From contig DASXCV010000092.1 of assembly GCA_036491015.1 (NCBI GenBank), positions 1 through 8,056 on the forward strand: DNA of 8,056 nt, read 5' to 3'. Source of the DNA: JAICJR01 sp036491015. GTDB taxonomy: Bacteria; Actinomycetota; Thermoleophilia; Solirubrobacterales; Thermoleophilaceae. The notes under the pieces are model-generated. The model made no database searches. It saw only the letters and a program-made list of their open reading frames with translations, and was not told where the DNA came from. Both the position numbers and the translations under genes were made by a program. Positions 1 through 8,056 of the stretch are shown here, piece after piece. Each line of letters starts with the position of its first letter. The stretch's first letter is position 1.

Positions 1-940
1 CGCCGCCCGCCCCGAGGTGCTGGAAGAGCGAGATGAGATGCGGCCGGATCGAGGTCCAGAGCGGGCCGTTCTCGGCACCGTCGAACGTCGTCGAGCCGAT
101 CGCGACGCAGAGCAGCGGGATCGTGCCCGCCCACAGCTCGAGCTGCGGGGCGCCCGCCAGCGGCGGCCGCGCGTACACCACGCCCTCGCGACGCTCGAGC
201 GGCGCCAGCCGCGCGAACAGCCCGAAGTACACGCCGAACGGATCCGCCCGCTCGCTCCAGGTCTCGATGCCGTAGAGCGCCATGCCCACGAGCATCACGA
301 CCATGTACGCGAGCACCATGATCGCGAGCGTCGAGGGGTCGTCCTTGTTGACGTAGGTCAGCTCGACCCAGGCGAAGAAGAGGATCCCGATCGCGGCCGG
401 CCAGCGGCCGAGCCACTCCGGATACTCGAGCGCCGCCGGCGGCTCGCCGCTCGACATCTTGCGCGAGAGCCACGACGCCGCGCGCGCGACCGAGCGCCAC
501 GGGCTGATCACGCGCCAGACGTTCCCGAACAGCGCGCTGGCCACCACAAGGCCGACCCAGAACACCACGTAGATCACAGTCGGCGCGAGGTTGCCGAGCG
601 CGTCCTGCACGCCCACGAGCCCGGCGTACACGGTCGCGCCGAACGCGACCAGCCCGAGCACGCTCACCACGAAGTCGATCGCTAACGGGATGCGGAACAG
701 GCGCTTGCGCGGCACGTTGCGCTGAAGCCGCGGATTCGGCCACAGCGCGGCGAGCGCCGCGAACGACACGATCAGGATGAGCGCTGCCGCCCAGCCGAAG
801 AGCCAGACCGGGATCGGCAGGTCCGTGCGCGCCACGATGCCGTGCGCCGAGGCCGGCGGCGGGAACAATGCTCCCGCCGCCGGTCCCGAGAGCAGGGCGG
901 CGGCGATGAATGCTCGCCTTGGTGCCGCCCGGCCCCTCAT
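1..940 (-). CDS. Polytopic membrane protein with signal peptide, partial (C-terminus beyond window)
   Basis: The frame is open from an ATG at 940 to the window edge, giving 313 residues and no stop, so the C-terminal part is missing. Residues 1-32 look like a signal peptide: Arg-rich start, hydrophobic stretch, then PPPASA before HG. After it come about six hydrophobic segments (roughly 44-67, 85-109, 119-142, 179-197, 204-226, 267-285). Conserved-looking stretches include LPIPVWLFGW (41-50) and FFAWVELTY (188-196). The ATG overlaps the stop of the cupredoxin-like gene as ATGA (937-940), and an AGGTG five bases upstream supports this start, so the two are translationally coupled. From memory, similar actinobacterial proteins are sometimes labelled fenitrothion hydrolase; I cannot verify that label, and it says little about the native role. 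Function is unknown. Coupling to a cupredoxin domain suggests a metal- or redox-related job in the envelope (inference). I am confident it is a gene and unsure what it does. Confidence 0.85.
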   Translation of the reverse strand, partial: MRGRAAPRRAFIAAALLSGPAAGALFPPPASAHGIVARTDLPIPVWLFGWAAALILIVSFAALAALWPNPRLQRNVPRKRLFRIPLAIDFVVSVLGLVAFGATVYAGLVGVQDALGNLAPTVIYVVFWVGLVVASALFGNVWRVISPWRSVARAASWLSRKMSSGEPPAALEYPEWLGRWPAAIGILFFAWVELTYVNKDDPSTLAIMVLAYMVVMLVGMALYGIETWSERADPFGVYFGLFARLAPLERREGVVYARPPLAGAPQLELWAGTIPLLCVAIGSTTFDGAENGPLWTSIRPHLISLFQHLGAGG

Positions 941-1302
941 TGATTCACCTGGAGCGACGCGATCTGCTCGCTCCGGCTCTCCAGCTCGATCACGAAGATG
1001 CCGTCGATCGTCGCCGGGAAATCAAACGACACGCTGCCGCCCTTCTTCACGTCCTTGTGGAAGTTGTAGCCGTGAACGTGGATCTCGTCTGACACGTCGG
1101 AGTCCACCGTGAAGCGCACCGGCTGACCCTTGTTCACCGTGATCTTCTGAATCCCGCCCTGGGGCTTGCCACCCACCACGTGGATCACCACGGGCGCCCC
1201 CGACGAGGTGGTGGTCGTGTTGTTGTTGCTGCTGCCCTTGGCCAGGATGAAAGCCACCACCAGGACCGCGACAAGCAGCGCGAGCAACCCTGCTCGCTTC
1301 AT
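937..1302 (-). CDS. Membrane-anchored cupredoxin-like protein
   Basis: 121 residues. A single N-terminal hydrophobic segment (about 4-21) acts as signal anchor or signal peptide, followed by a low-complexity Ser/Asn/Thr linker (24-35) and one compact beta-rich domain (about 37-121). The domain resembles the EfeO/Cupredoxin_1 type: PVVIHVVGGKPQ, then KITVNKGQPVRFTVDSD, then DEIHVHGYNFHKDV (72-85), and a C-terminal GIFVIELESRSE...LQV strand pair. There is no Cys and no Met in the domain, so the classical Cys-His-Met set of a blue type 1 copper site is absent; His75, His77 and His82 are the visible candidate metal ligands. The start is set by a good GGAGGT eight bases upstream. It lies 36 bp after the small membrane protein gene and overlaps the next membrane protein gene by 4 bp. 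Probable role: extracytoplasmic copper binding or sensing with the adjacent membrane proteins (inference). The fold call is fairly safe; the ligand and function are not. Confidence 0.85.
   Translation of the reverse strand: MKRAGLLALLVAVLVVAFILAKGSSNNNTTTTSSGAPVVIHVVGGKPQGGIQKITVNKGQPVRFTVDSDVSDEIHVHGYNFHKDVKKGGSVSFDFPATIDGIFVIELESRSEQIASLQVNQ
946..950 (-). promoter_or_regulatory. Ribosome binding site of the polytopic membrane gene, inside the cupredoxin gene
   Basis: AGGTG on the minus strand lies five bases before the ATG at 940, within the last codons of the upstream gene. Together with the ATGA stop-start overlap it supports this start and translational coupling. Confidence 0.6.
1207..1236. 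repeat. Trinucleotide-rich tract encoding a Ser/Asn/Thr linker
   Basis: The plus strand shows runs of gtg, gtt and gct triplets in series. On the minus strand they encode the Asn-Asn-Asn-Thr-Thr-Thr-Thr part of the cupredoxin linker. Length changes would stay in frame and only alter the spacer between membrane anchor and domain. Confidence 0.5.
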
Positions 1303-1310
1303 GTCTCGCT

Positions 1311-1316
1311 ACCTCC
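1311..1316 (-). promoter_or_regulatory. Ribosome binding site of the cupredoxin-like gene
   Basis: A full GGAGGT on the minus strand lies eight bases before the ATG at 1302, in the 36-bp gap after the small membrane protein gene. It fixes the start and suggests efficient independent initiation. Confidence 0.8.
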
Positions 1317-1338
1317 GATCGTCTGGTTCAGAACGAAC

Positions 1339-1944
1339 TCAGGCGACCGCGGGCGGCGCGCGCGGAGCGAGCCTGCGGGCGAGCGCGCCCTGAGGGGGCG
1401 CGATCCAGACCGAGCGCCCGACGGGCGACGGAAGCTGAAAGGGAGGCGGCGGAACCAGGCGCGCGCGGCCGCGTGCCGCCGCCACCGCGATGGCAGCCGC
1501 GGCGCCGCGGAGGGCGAGCGCGATGAGGAAGCCGATCAGGAGCGCCAGCGGCAGCGCGAGCCAGCCGCCGTGGGTGAACGGCGCGCCGATCCCGCCCGGA
1601 TGGCCCTGCGCGAGCAGGCCTTCGAGCCACTCCTGCGTGCTGTACACGCCGATGAGGAGCGCGCTCGTGAGAAGCCACATGCGGCGCGTGGAGAGCCCGG
1701 CGAGCGGGTCGTCCGCGTCCCCGCTCGCGTAGGCGCGCAGGAGCCGCGCGGCGAACGCGGCGGCCGCCAGCACGAGCAGCCCGGCCAGGAGCGGAGTGAC
1801 GAGGCGCAGGTACCCGTGTCCCTGCACGGCGAGCTCGTGGCTCGACCGGCCGTGGTACGCGAGTACGTACCTCAGGTCATGCACGCCCAGGGCGCCCACA
1901 GACACGAGCACTCCCGCACGGATCCGCCAGCCGAGTGTCGGCAC
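1339..1944 (-). CDS. Small four-helix membrane protein, function unknown
   Basis: 201 residues with a GTG start as read. Four hydrophobic segments are visible, near residues 11-30, 48-70, 89-112 and 127-156, followed by a Pro/Arg-rich tail (164-201). Histidines sit at or near membrane edges: H22 in VHDLRY, H31, H36, H43 in GHGYL, H115 and H125. I do not recognise the family. The gene starts 31 bp after the ppdK stop and ends 36 bp before the cupredoxin-like gene on the same strand, so it is probably the first member of the membrane/cupredoxin trio, or rides on ppdK transcription. The start is uncertain: GTG at 1944 has no clear ribosome binding site. GTG codons at residues 12 and 16 are alternatives, the first having a GCGGGA immediately upstream, and using either would cost part of the first helix. 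A role in metal or redox handling with its neighbours is only suggested by context and the His residues. Confidence 0.75.
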   Translation of the reverse strand: MPTLGWRIRAGVLVSVGALGVHDLRYVLAYHGRSSHELAVQGHGYLRLVTPLLAGLLVLAAAAFAARLLRAYASGDADDPLAGLSTRRMWLLTSALLIGVYSTQEWLEGLLAQGHPGGIGAPFTHGGWLALPLALLIGFLIALALRGAAAAIAVAAARGRARLVPPPPFQLPSPVGRSVWIAPPQGALARRLAPRAPPAVA

Positions 1945-1975
1945 CCGGCGGATTCTACGGCCACGGCCCGGCGAA

Positions 1976-4630
<2,655 letters not shown>

Positions 4631-4637
4631 GGCGCCA

Positions 4638-4641
4638 TCCT
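4638..4641 (-). promoter_or_regulatory. Ribosome binding site deciding the ppdK TTG start
   Basis: AGGA on the minus strand lies seven bases before the TTG at 4630. It overlaps both the TAG stop of the GNAT gene (4640-4642) and an out-of-frame ATG (4638) that opens a three-codon frame ending in TGA across the TTG. Confidence 0.55.
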
Positions 4642-5224
4642 AATGGGCGGCCCCGGCAGGTTCACGCCACATCGGCCACATGTCCGGGCCCCCTGGAAGA
4701 CGAACCGTCTGAAGCACGCGGAAGCCGAAGCGCGCGTAGAAGTCGAGGTTGCGCTCCTTCGAGGACTCGAGGTAGGCGGGCACGCCGTCGCGGTCGCAGT
4801 GCTCGAGCACGGGCTCCATCAGCGCGCTGCCGAGCCCCTGGCCCTGCTTCGGCGGATCGGTGCCGAGCACCGCGAGGTAGAAGCTCGGCGGCTTCGGCGG
4901 GTGCGCCTTCTCGAGCCGCCGCAGGCCGGTGAACAGCATCGGCAGCCGGGGGTTGACCATCATCCGCGCGAGCTCGCCGGTCTCGCGCCAGCTCACGTGC
5001 CAGCGATCTGGCAGACCCCACACCGCGGTGGCGCTCAGGTCCTCGGTCACGTAGATCTCCTCCTGCGACGCCATGTAGCGCAGGCGGATCGACCAGAAGC
5101 GTTCCGCCTGCGCAAGCCGCTTGCGGTCGCTCGGGAAGGTCCAGCTCATCGCCGGGTCGTCGTAGAAGGCCCGCGCCAGGAGAGCCGCCACCTGCGGCAG
5201 CTCCGAGCGTTCGGCCTTCCTCAC
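4640..5224 (-). CDS. GNAT-family N-acetyltransferase
   Basis: 194 residues. The N-terminus (RKAERSELPQVAALLARAF) matches the usual first strand and helix of GNAT enzymes, and the acetyl-CoA pyrophosphate-binding motif A is clear: FYLAVLGTDPPKQGQGLG, with Q127-x-x-G130-x-G132. The following region, YLESSKERNLDFYARFGF (151-168), is the typical motif B end, where the Tyr of FYARFGF is the likely general acid. The acceptor substrate cannot be told from the sequence. The GTG at 5224 is the most upstream start in frame (a TGA lies 12 codons before it) and it fits the family, but no good ribosome binding site precedes it. The stop (TAG) lies 9 bp before the ppdK TTG, and the TAG overlaps the ppdK AGGA, so translational coupling is likely. 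A 110-bp gap separates it from the VOC gene. Confidence 0.93.
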   Translation of the reverse strand: MRKAERSELPQVAALLARAFYDDPAMSWTFPSDRKRLAQAERFWSIRLRYMASQEEIYVTEDLSATAVWGLPDRWHVSWRETGELARMMVNPRLPMLFTGLRRLEKAHPPKPPSFYLAVLGTDPPKQGQGLGSALMEPVLEHCDRDGVPAYLESSKERNLDFYARFGFRVLQTVRLPGGPDMWPMWREPAGAAH

Positions 5225-5334
5225 GCCGCCGCTAGGGATTGCCCGGTGCCCTTCTGATCACGCGCCCGCTCTTCGAGAACCAGACCTGATCGGCAGGACC
5301 TGGGGCGCGGGCCAGGCGTCGGCCACGAGCCGCC

Positions 5335-5754
5335 TCATCGCGGCACCCGGTGCCCCTTCTCGCTCGGGGCATCGCCGTGGAAGACGGCCTCGATGTTGTT
5401 GCCGTTCGGGTCGAGGATGTAGGCCGCGTAGTAGGTCGCGCCGTATTCGTCGCGCAGGCCGGGCGCGCCGTTGTCGCGGCCACCGCCCTCGACAGCCGCC
5501 GCATGGAAGGCGTCCACCTGCTCCAGGGTCTGCGCCTCGAACGCGATGTGTGCGCGGCCCACGGGGCGGCCCTCGTGGATCCAGAAGTCGTCGCGGCCCA
5601 TGTAGCCGAAGCCGGCGGAGCGGTTGTCGGTGTCGGTCTCCGCGACGAGCTCGAGGCCGAGCGGGCCGAGCGCCGCCGTGTAGAACGCGACGCTCTCGTC
5701 GTAGTCACGAACGCCGACGCCGATGTGGTCCACCACGAGCCGCTTGCCCTCCAT
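5335..5754 (-). CDS. VOC-family (glyoxalase/bleomycin-resistance/dioxygenase fold) protein
   Basis: 139 residues, one vicinal-oxygen-chelate module of two beta-alpha-beta-beta-beta halves. The first half begins VVDHIGVGVRDYDESVAFY and the second begins GRAHIAFEA and ends YILDPNGNNIEAVFH. The classical metal ligands are present as His10 (first strand), His69 (RAHIAF) and Glu122 (NNIEAVFH), so it may be a metal-dependent enzyme. Such single-module proteins dimerise to form the active site. Substrate is unknown: the family covers lactoylglutathione lyase-like, epimerase, dioxygenase and drug-binding proteins, and this one resembles the broad uncharacterised bacterial group. ATG at 5754 is the natural start because the first strand begins a few residues later; only a weak AGGG lies upstream. 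It follows recO by 51 bp on the same strand. A 26-codon frame starts at its stop by ATGA but does not look like a gene. Confidence 0.93.
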   Translation of the reverse strand: MEGKRLVVDHIGVGVRDYDESVAFYTAALGPLGLELVAETDTDNRSAGFGYMGRDDFWIHEGRPVGRAHIAFEAQTLEQVDAFHAAAVEGGGRDNGAPGLRDEYGATYYAAYILDPNGNNIEAVFHGDAPSEKGHRVPR

Positions 5755-5805
5755 GGCGCTAGACCCTACGTGACCGGCGCGCGAGGGTTGTGTGCGACTG
5801 CCCCC

Positions 5806-6522
5806 TTAGGCCACTCTGGCCAGCCGAACGTGGGCATGATGCTCGAGGGTCTCCGCGATCGCGCGGTCCGCCTGGCGGAGCGCCGGGTCCTCCGCGGTCG
5901 GCGAGTCGGACAGCGGGTTGGCGAGCGCCTCGACCAGGAAGCGGTGCGCCGTCTGGTCGAGCGGGAACGAGCCCGCCTCGCAGCCCGCGCACACGATCCC
6001 GCCGGCGCTGGCCGAGAACGCGCCGAGGTGCTCGCGCTCGCCACACGAGGCGCAGGCGGCGAGCTCCGGCAGGAAGCCCGCCGCGAGCAGCAGCTTGAGC
6101 CTGAACGCGAGCGCCTGCGCGCGGCTGGCCGTCCCGGGATTCTCGTCCAGCAGCGTGAGCTCGTTGCAGAGCAGGTTGTACGCGGGGCGGTTCGGCTCCT
6201 GGGAATCGAACAGGCGCAGCACGGCGTCACAGGCCTGGGTGGCGCGCTGCAGCGTCTCGCGCCCGTCGCGCAGCCGCGGGTGCGCGCTCACCGTGGAAGC
6301 CGAGGTGACGGTGGCCAGCTCGCCCCTCCCCTCGTGCATCACGAGGTCGACCCTGAAGAGCGGCTCGAGCCGGCCTCCGAAGCGCGATTTCGGCCTCCGC
6401 ACGCCCTTCGCGATCGCGCCCACGCGCCCCCGGTCACGCGTGTACAGATGCAGGATCCGATCGGCTTCGCCGTAGCGAATCGAGCGCAGCACAATCGCCT
6501 CTGTCTTGTAGAGCCCGGGCAC
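5806..6522 (-). CDS. recO: DNA repair protein RecO
   Basis: 238 residues, normal for RecO. It acts in the RecFOR pathway, displacing SSB, loading RecA at gaps and annealing strands. The N-terminal OB-fold begins LYKTEAIVLRSIRYGEADRI, followed by LYTRDRGRVGAIAKGVRRPKSRFGG (26-50), the family's basic DNA-binding stretch. The C-terminal helical domain carries a complete four-Cys zinc motif: C157-x2-C160 (CASC) and C178-x2-C181 (CAGC). The start is GTG at 6522, placed so that the protein begins four residues before YKTEAIVL as in homologues; no clear ribosome binding site precedes it. It diverges from glutaredoxin with 19 bp between start codons, so its promoter must lie within or beside the other gene. 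It heads the minus-strand run leading to ppdK. Confidence 0.96.
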   Translation of the reverse strand: MPGLYKTEAIVLRSIRYGEADRILHLYTRDRGRVGAIAKGVRRPKSRFGGRLEPLFRVDLVMHEGRGELATVTSASTVSAHPRLRDGRETLQRATQACDAVLRLFDSQEPNRPAYNLLCNELTLLDENPGTASRAQALAFRLKLLLAAGFLPELAACASCGEREHLGAFSASAGGIVCAGCEAGSFPLDQTAHRFLVEALANPLSDSPTAEDPALRQADRAIAETLEHHAHVRLARVA

Positions 6523-6526
6523 TTTC

Positions 6527-6532
6527 TAGACT
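6527..6532 (+). promoter_or_regulatory. Possible -10 element of a leaderless glutaredoxin promoter
   Basis: TAGACT fits the TANNNT pattern of actinobacterial -10 elements and ends nine bases before the ATG at 6542, which would place transcription start at or next to the start codon. No good -35 is seen (a weak TTGTAG lies at 6506-6511). There is no convincing ribosome binding site for this gene, which fits a leaderless mRNA. Confidence 0.35.
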
Positions 6533-6541
6533 GTGACCGGG

Positions 6542-6796
6542 ATGGCGGACGTCGTGGTCTACACCACGGAGCCTTGCGGCTTCTGTCGGCAGGCGAAAGC
6601 ACTGCTGGAATCTCGGGGAGTGCCCTTCGAGGAGATCAACCTCGCAAAGGACCCCGAGGGCCGCGCCGACCTCGTTTCGCTCACCGGTCAGATGACCTTT
6701 CCGCAGGTGCTGATCCACGGCCGCCCGCTCGGCGGTTTCCGCGAGCTGCTCGAGGCCGACCGCGACGGCGTGCTCGACGAGCTGCTCGCCGCCTAG
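6542..6796 (+). CDS. Glutaredoxin (dithiol, CGFC active site)
   Basis: 84 residues, the usual size for a single-domain class I glutaredoxin. The thioredoxin-fold order is complete: strand VVVYTTE, active site C12-G-F-C15, the TFPQV loop with the cis-Pro at 54 (family consensus TVPxV), and the GG turn at 64-65 (PLGGFREL). It would reduce disulfides or mixed disulfides in the cytoplasm; the low-molecular-weight thiol partner in this organism is unknown. CGFC differs from the CPYC of E. coli Grx3, the CGFS of monothiol glutaredoxins and the CxQC of NrdH. ATG at 6542 is preferred over an in-frame GTG three codons earlier (6533): the Met precedes the first strand directly, and a -10-like element sits 9 bases upstream, which would give a leaderless mRNA. 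Confidence 0.93.
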   Translation: MADVVVYTTEPCGFCRQAKALLESRGVPFEEINLAKDPEGRADLVSLTGQMTFPQVLIHGRPLGGFRELLEADRDGVLDELLAA

Positions 6797-6892
6797 ACTC
6801 TCTTCCGCGCGCGAAGGGCGCACCCGGTCCGCGGTAAGGGCAGAGCCCACCTTCCGAGCTTCATCCGCAGGAAACACGTAGATCTTCTTCCC

Positions 6893-6911
6893 GCCCGCCG
6901 CGGGCACGGGC
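6893..6911 (+). repeat. GC-rich inverted repeat upstream of the ankyrin gene
   Basis: GCCCGC (6893-6898) and GCGGGC (6900-6905) are inverted around one base, and GCCCG (6893-6897) can alternatively pair with CGGGC (6907-6911) across a nine-base loop. The element sits seven bases before the ribosome binding site of the ankyrin gene. It could be an operator or a leader hairpin, or chance in GC-rich DNA. There is no U-tract, so it is not a standard terminator. Confidence 0.25.
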
Positions 6912-6917
6912 TCGATT

Positions 6918-6924
6918 GGAGGAG
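6918..6924 (+). promoter_or_regulatory. Strong ribosome binding site of the ankyrin gene
   Basis: GGAGGAG lies five bases before the GTG at 6930, the most convincing Shine-Dalgarno sequence in the window. It fixes the GTG start. No promoter could be recognised with confidence in the 133-bp spacer 6797-6929. Confidence 0.85.
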
Positions 6925-6929
6925 ATCAC

Positions 6930-8056
6930 GTGAACCTCGAGCAGCTACGCAAGCAGGCGAAGGAGCTGGTCCGTTCCGCGCGGGACGGTGACGCCGATGC
7001 GCTGGCGCGGCTCGGCGATCTGCCGGTGCAGCTCGCGAGCGCGCAGCTCGTGCTGGCGCGCGAGCAGGGGCATTCGAGCTGGCCGGCACTGGTGCATTCG
7101 GTGGAGGCGACGGTGGAGACGTTCCTCGCCGCCGCCACCTCGGGACGCTGCGGGCGCGCGCAGCGCCTGCTCGATGCGCGGCCGGAGATCGGCGCGGATC
7201 CGTGGGCGCGACTGGCGCTCGGGCGCGGGTTCGACGGCGGCGACGTGAACGCGCCGGGCGGGCCGCTCGGCTGGGCGCCGCTCCTGTACGTCACCCACTC
7301 GTGCTTCGCGTCGGTGGACCTGGCGCGCAAGCTGCTCGAGCTCGGCGCCGACCCCAACGTGACCTTCCACAACGAGTACGGCGACATGTCGGCGGTCTAT
7401 GGCGCGGCCGGGGTGGTTCACTCGCCCGAGCTCACGGCGTTGCTGCTCGAGGCCGGCGCGGACCCGAACGACAACGAGTCCGTGTACCACTCGACCGAGG
7501 CGAAGGACCCGGCCTGTCTGCGGCTGCTCCTCGAGCATGGCGCGAATCCGAAGGATGGCCTGGGCCATGCGATCGACTACGAGCGGATGGAGCACGTGAG
7601 ACTCCTGCTCGACGCCGGCGCCGATCCCTCCGAGCACGCGCTGCTCGTGCACGCGGTCCGGCGCGGCAACGGGCCCGAGATGCTGCGGCTGCTCGCCGAC
7701 GCCGGCGCACCGCTCGACCGCAAGGGCGGCGAGTGGTCGACGCCCGAGGAGGAGTACCGCACGGCGTACCAGAACGCGGTGCTGCGAGGCAACGAGGAAA
7801 TCGCGGCGCTGCTGGCCGATCTCGGCGCCTCCACGGAAGTCGCGCCCGAGGACCTCGCCGTGGCCGCGCTAGCCGGCGGCCAGCGGCCGGCCGAGCCGCT
7901 TCCGGAGCATCTCTGCGCCGACGCCCAGGAGGTCCTCATCCTGGCCGTGCTGCAGAGCGAGCACTTCGACACGATCGTCGACGAGCTCGGTCCGAACTAC
8001 TTCGGCCACGTGGGCGGCGGCCCGCCCGGCACGCTGCTCCACCACGCCTCCTGGGT
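6930..8056 (+). CDS. Ankyrin-repeat protein, partial (C-terminus beyond window)
   Basis: Open from GTG at 6930 to the window edge: 375 residues and no stop. The N-terminal 60 residues form a helical module seen in many actinobacterial ankyrin proteins (NLEQLRKQAKELVRSAR, then LASAQLVLAREQGHSSWPAL). From about residue 113 there are ankyrin units of somewhat irregular length, each ending in a LLxxGAxP-like helix and turn: LARKLLELGADPN (131-143), LTALLLEAGADPN (168-180), CLRLLLEHGANP (196-207), HVRLLLDAGADPS (222-234), MLRLLADAGAPLD (251-263) and IAALLADLGAST (291-302). Another begins near 335, and LLHHASW at the edge starts a further one. No catalytic domain is visible in the part present. The role is presumably protein binding; the partner is unknown. 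The GTG start is firmly set by GGAGGAG five bases upstream. No signal peptide is seen, so it is likely cytoplasmic. Confidence 0.93.
   Translation, partial: MNLEQLRKQAKELVRSARDGDADALARLGDLPVQLASAQLVLAREQGHSSWPALVHSVEATVETFLAAATSGRCGRAQRLLDARPEIGADPWARLALGRGFDGGDVNAPGGPLGWAPLLYVTHSCFASVDLARKLLELGADPNVTFHNEYGDMSAVYGAAGVVHSPELTALLLEAGADPNDNESVYHSTEAKDPACLRLLLEHGANPKDGLGHAIDYERMEHVRLLLDAGADPSEHALLVHAVRRGNGPEMLRLLADAGAPLDRKGGEWSTPEEEYRTAYQNAVLRGNEEIAALLADLGASTEVAPEDLAVAALAGGQRPAEPLPEHLCADAQEVLILAVLQSEHFDTIVDELGPNYFGHVGGGPPGTLLHHASW

Noticed and set aside
17..685. 222-codon plus-strand open frame at the left edge
   Set aside because: The minus strand here reads a coherent membrane protein with hydrophobic helices and a coupled start; the plus frame is charged low-complexity sequence.
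5350..6837. 495-codon plus-strand open frame across VOC, recO and glutaredoxin
   Set aside because: It covers antisense of two well-recognised genes and the wrong frame of a third, with no domain signal.
6797..6860. Possible terminator after glutaredoxin
   Set aside because: Only short weak stems (such as GGGC-AGA-GCCC) and no U-tract were seen, so no terminator is called.
6945..7652. 235-codon minus-strand open frame within the ankyrin gene
   Set aside because: The plus frame has clear ankyrin repeats and a strong ribosome binding site; the minus frame is Arg/His/Val-rich shadow.

Overview
The window is very GC-rich, uses GTG and TTG starts freely, and is almost fully coding. Gene content (recO near pyruvate phosphate dikinase, a glyoxalase-fold protein, an actinobacterial-type GNAT, a cupredoxin with a polytopic membrane protein, an ankyrin protein with a typical helical N-terminus) suggests a high-GC actinobacterium. 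A Thermoleophilia/Solirubrobacterales-like lineage is my best guess from gene style, not from a marker gene. No tRNA, rRNA, CRISPR array, insertion sequence or phage gene was seen.

Layout. Seven genes run on the minus strand from about 6522 down to 1: recO (6522-5806), a VOC/glyoxalase-family protein (5754-5335), a GNAT acetyltransferase (5224-4640), pyruvate phosphate dikinase ppdK (4630-1976, TTG start), a small four-helix membrane protein (1944-1339), a membrane-anchored cupredoxin-like protein (1302-937), and a polytopic membrane protein that runs off the left edge (940 to <1) and overlaps the cupredoxin by ATGA. Spacings are short (9 to 110 bp, or overlapping), so much of this could be co-transcribed. 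On the plus strand, a glutaredoxin (6542-6796) diverges from recO with only 19 bp between the two start codons, and an ankyrin-repeat protein (6930 to >8056) runs off the right edge.

How the genes may work together. recO (recombinational repair) and ppdK (pyruvate/PEP interconversion) are housekeeping genes; their closeness recalls the recO-glyQS-PDRP-ppdK order known from Firmicutes, but here glyQS and the PPDK regulator are absent between them. The dikinase also has Ala where regulated enzymes carry the phosphorylatable Thr two residues before the catalytic His. The left-hand trio (small His-containing membrane protein, cupredoxin-like protein, polytopic membrane protein) looks like a small envelope system. 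Its cupredoxin domain lacks the Cys/Met ligands of a type 1 copper site but has an HxHxxxxH cluster, and signal-peptide cleavage of the polytopic protein would leave His as first residue. This trio is the least understood part of the window and the best candidate for undescribed biology. The ankyrin gene is preceded by a 133-bp spacer with a strong ribosome binding site and a GC-rich inverted repeat.
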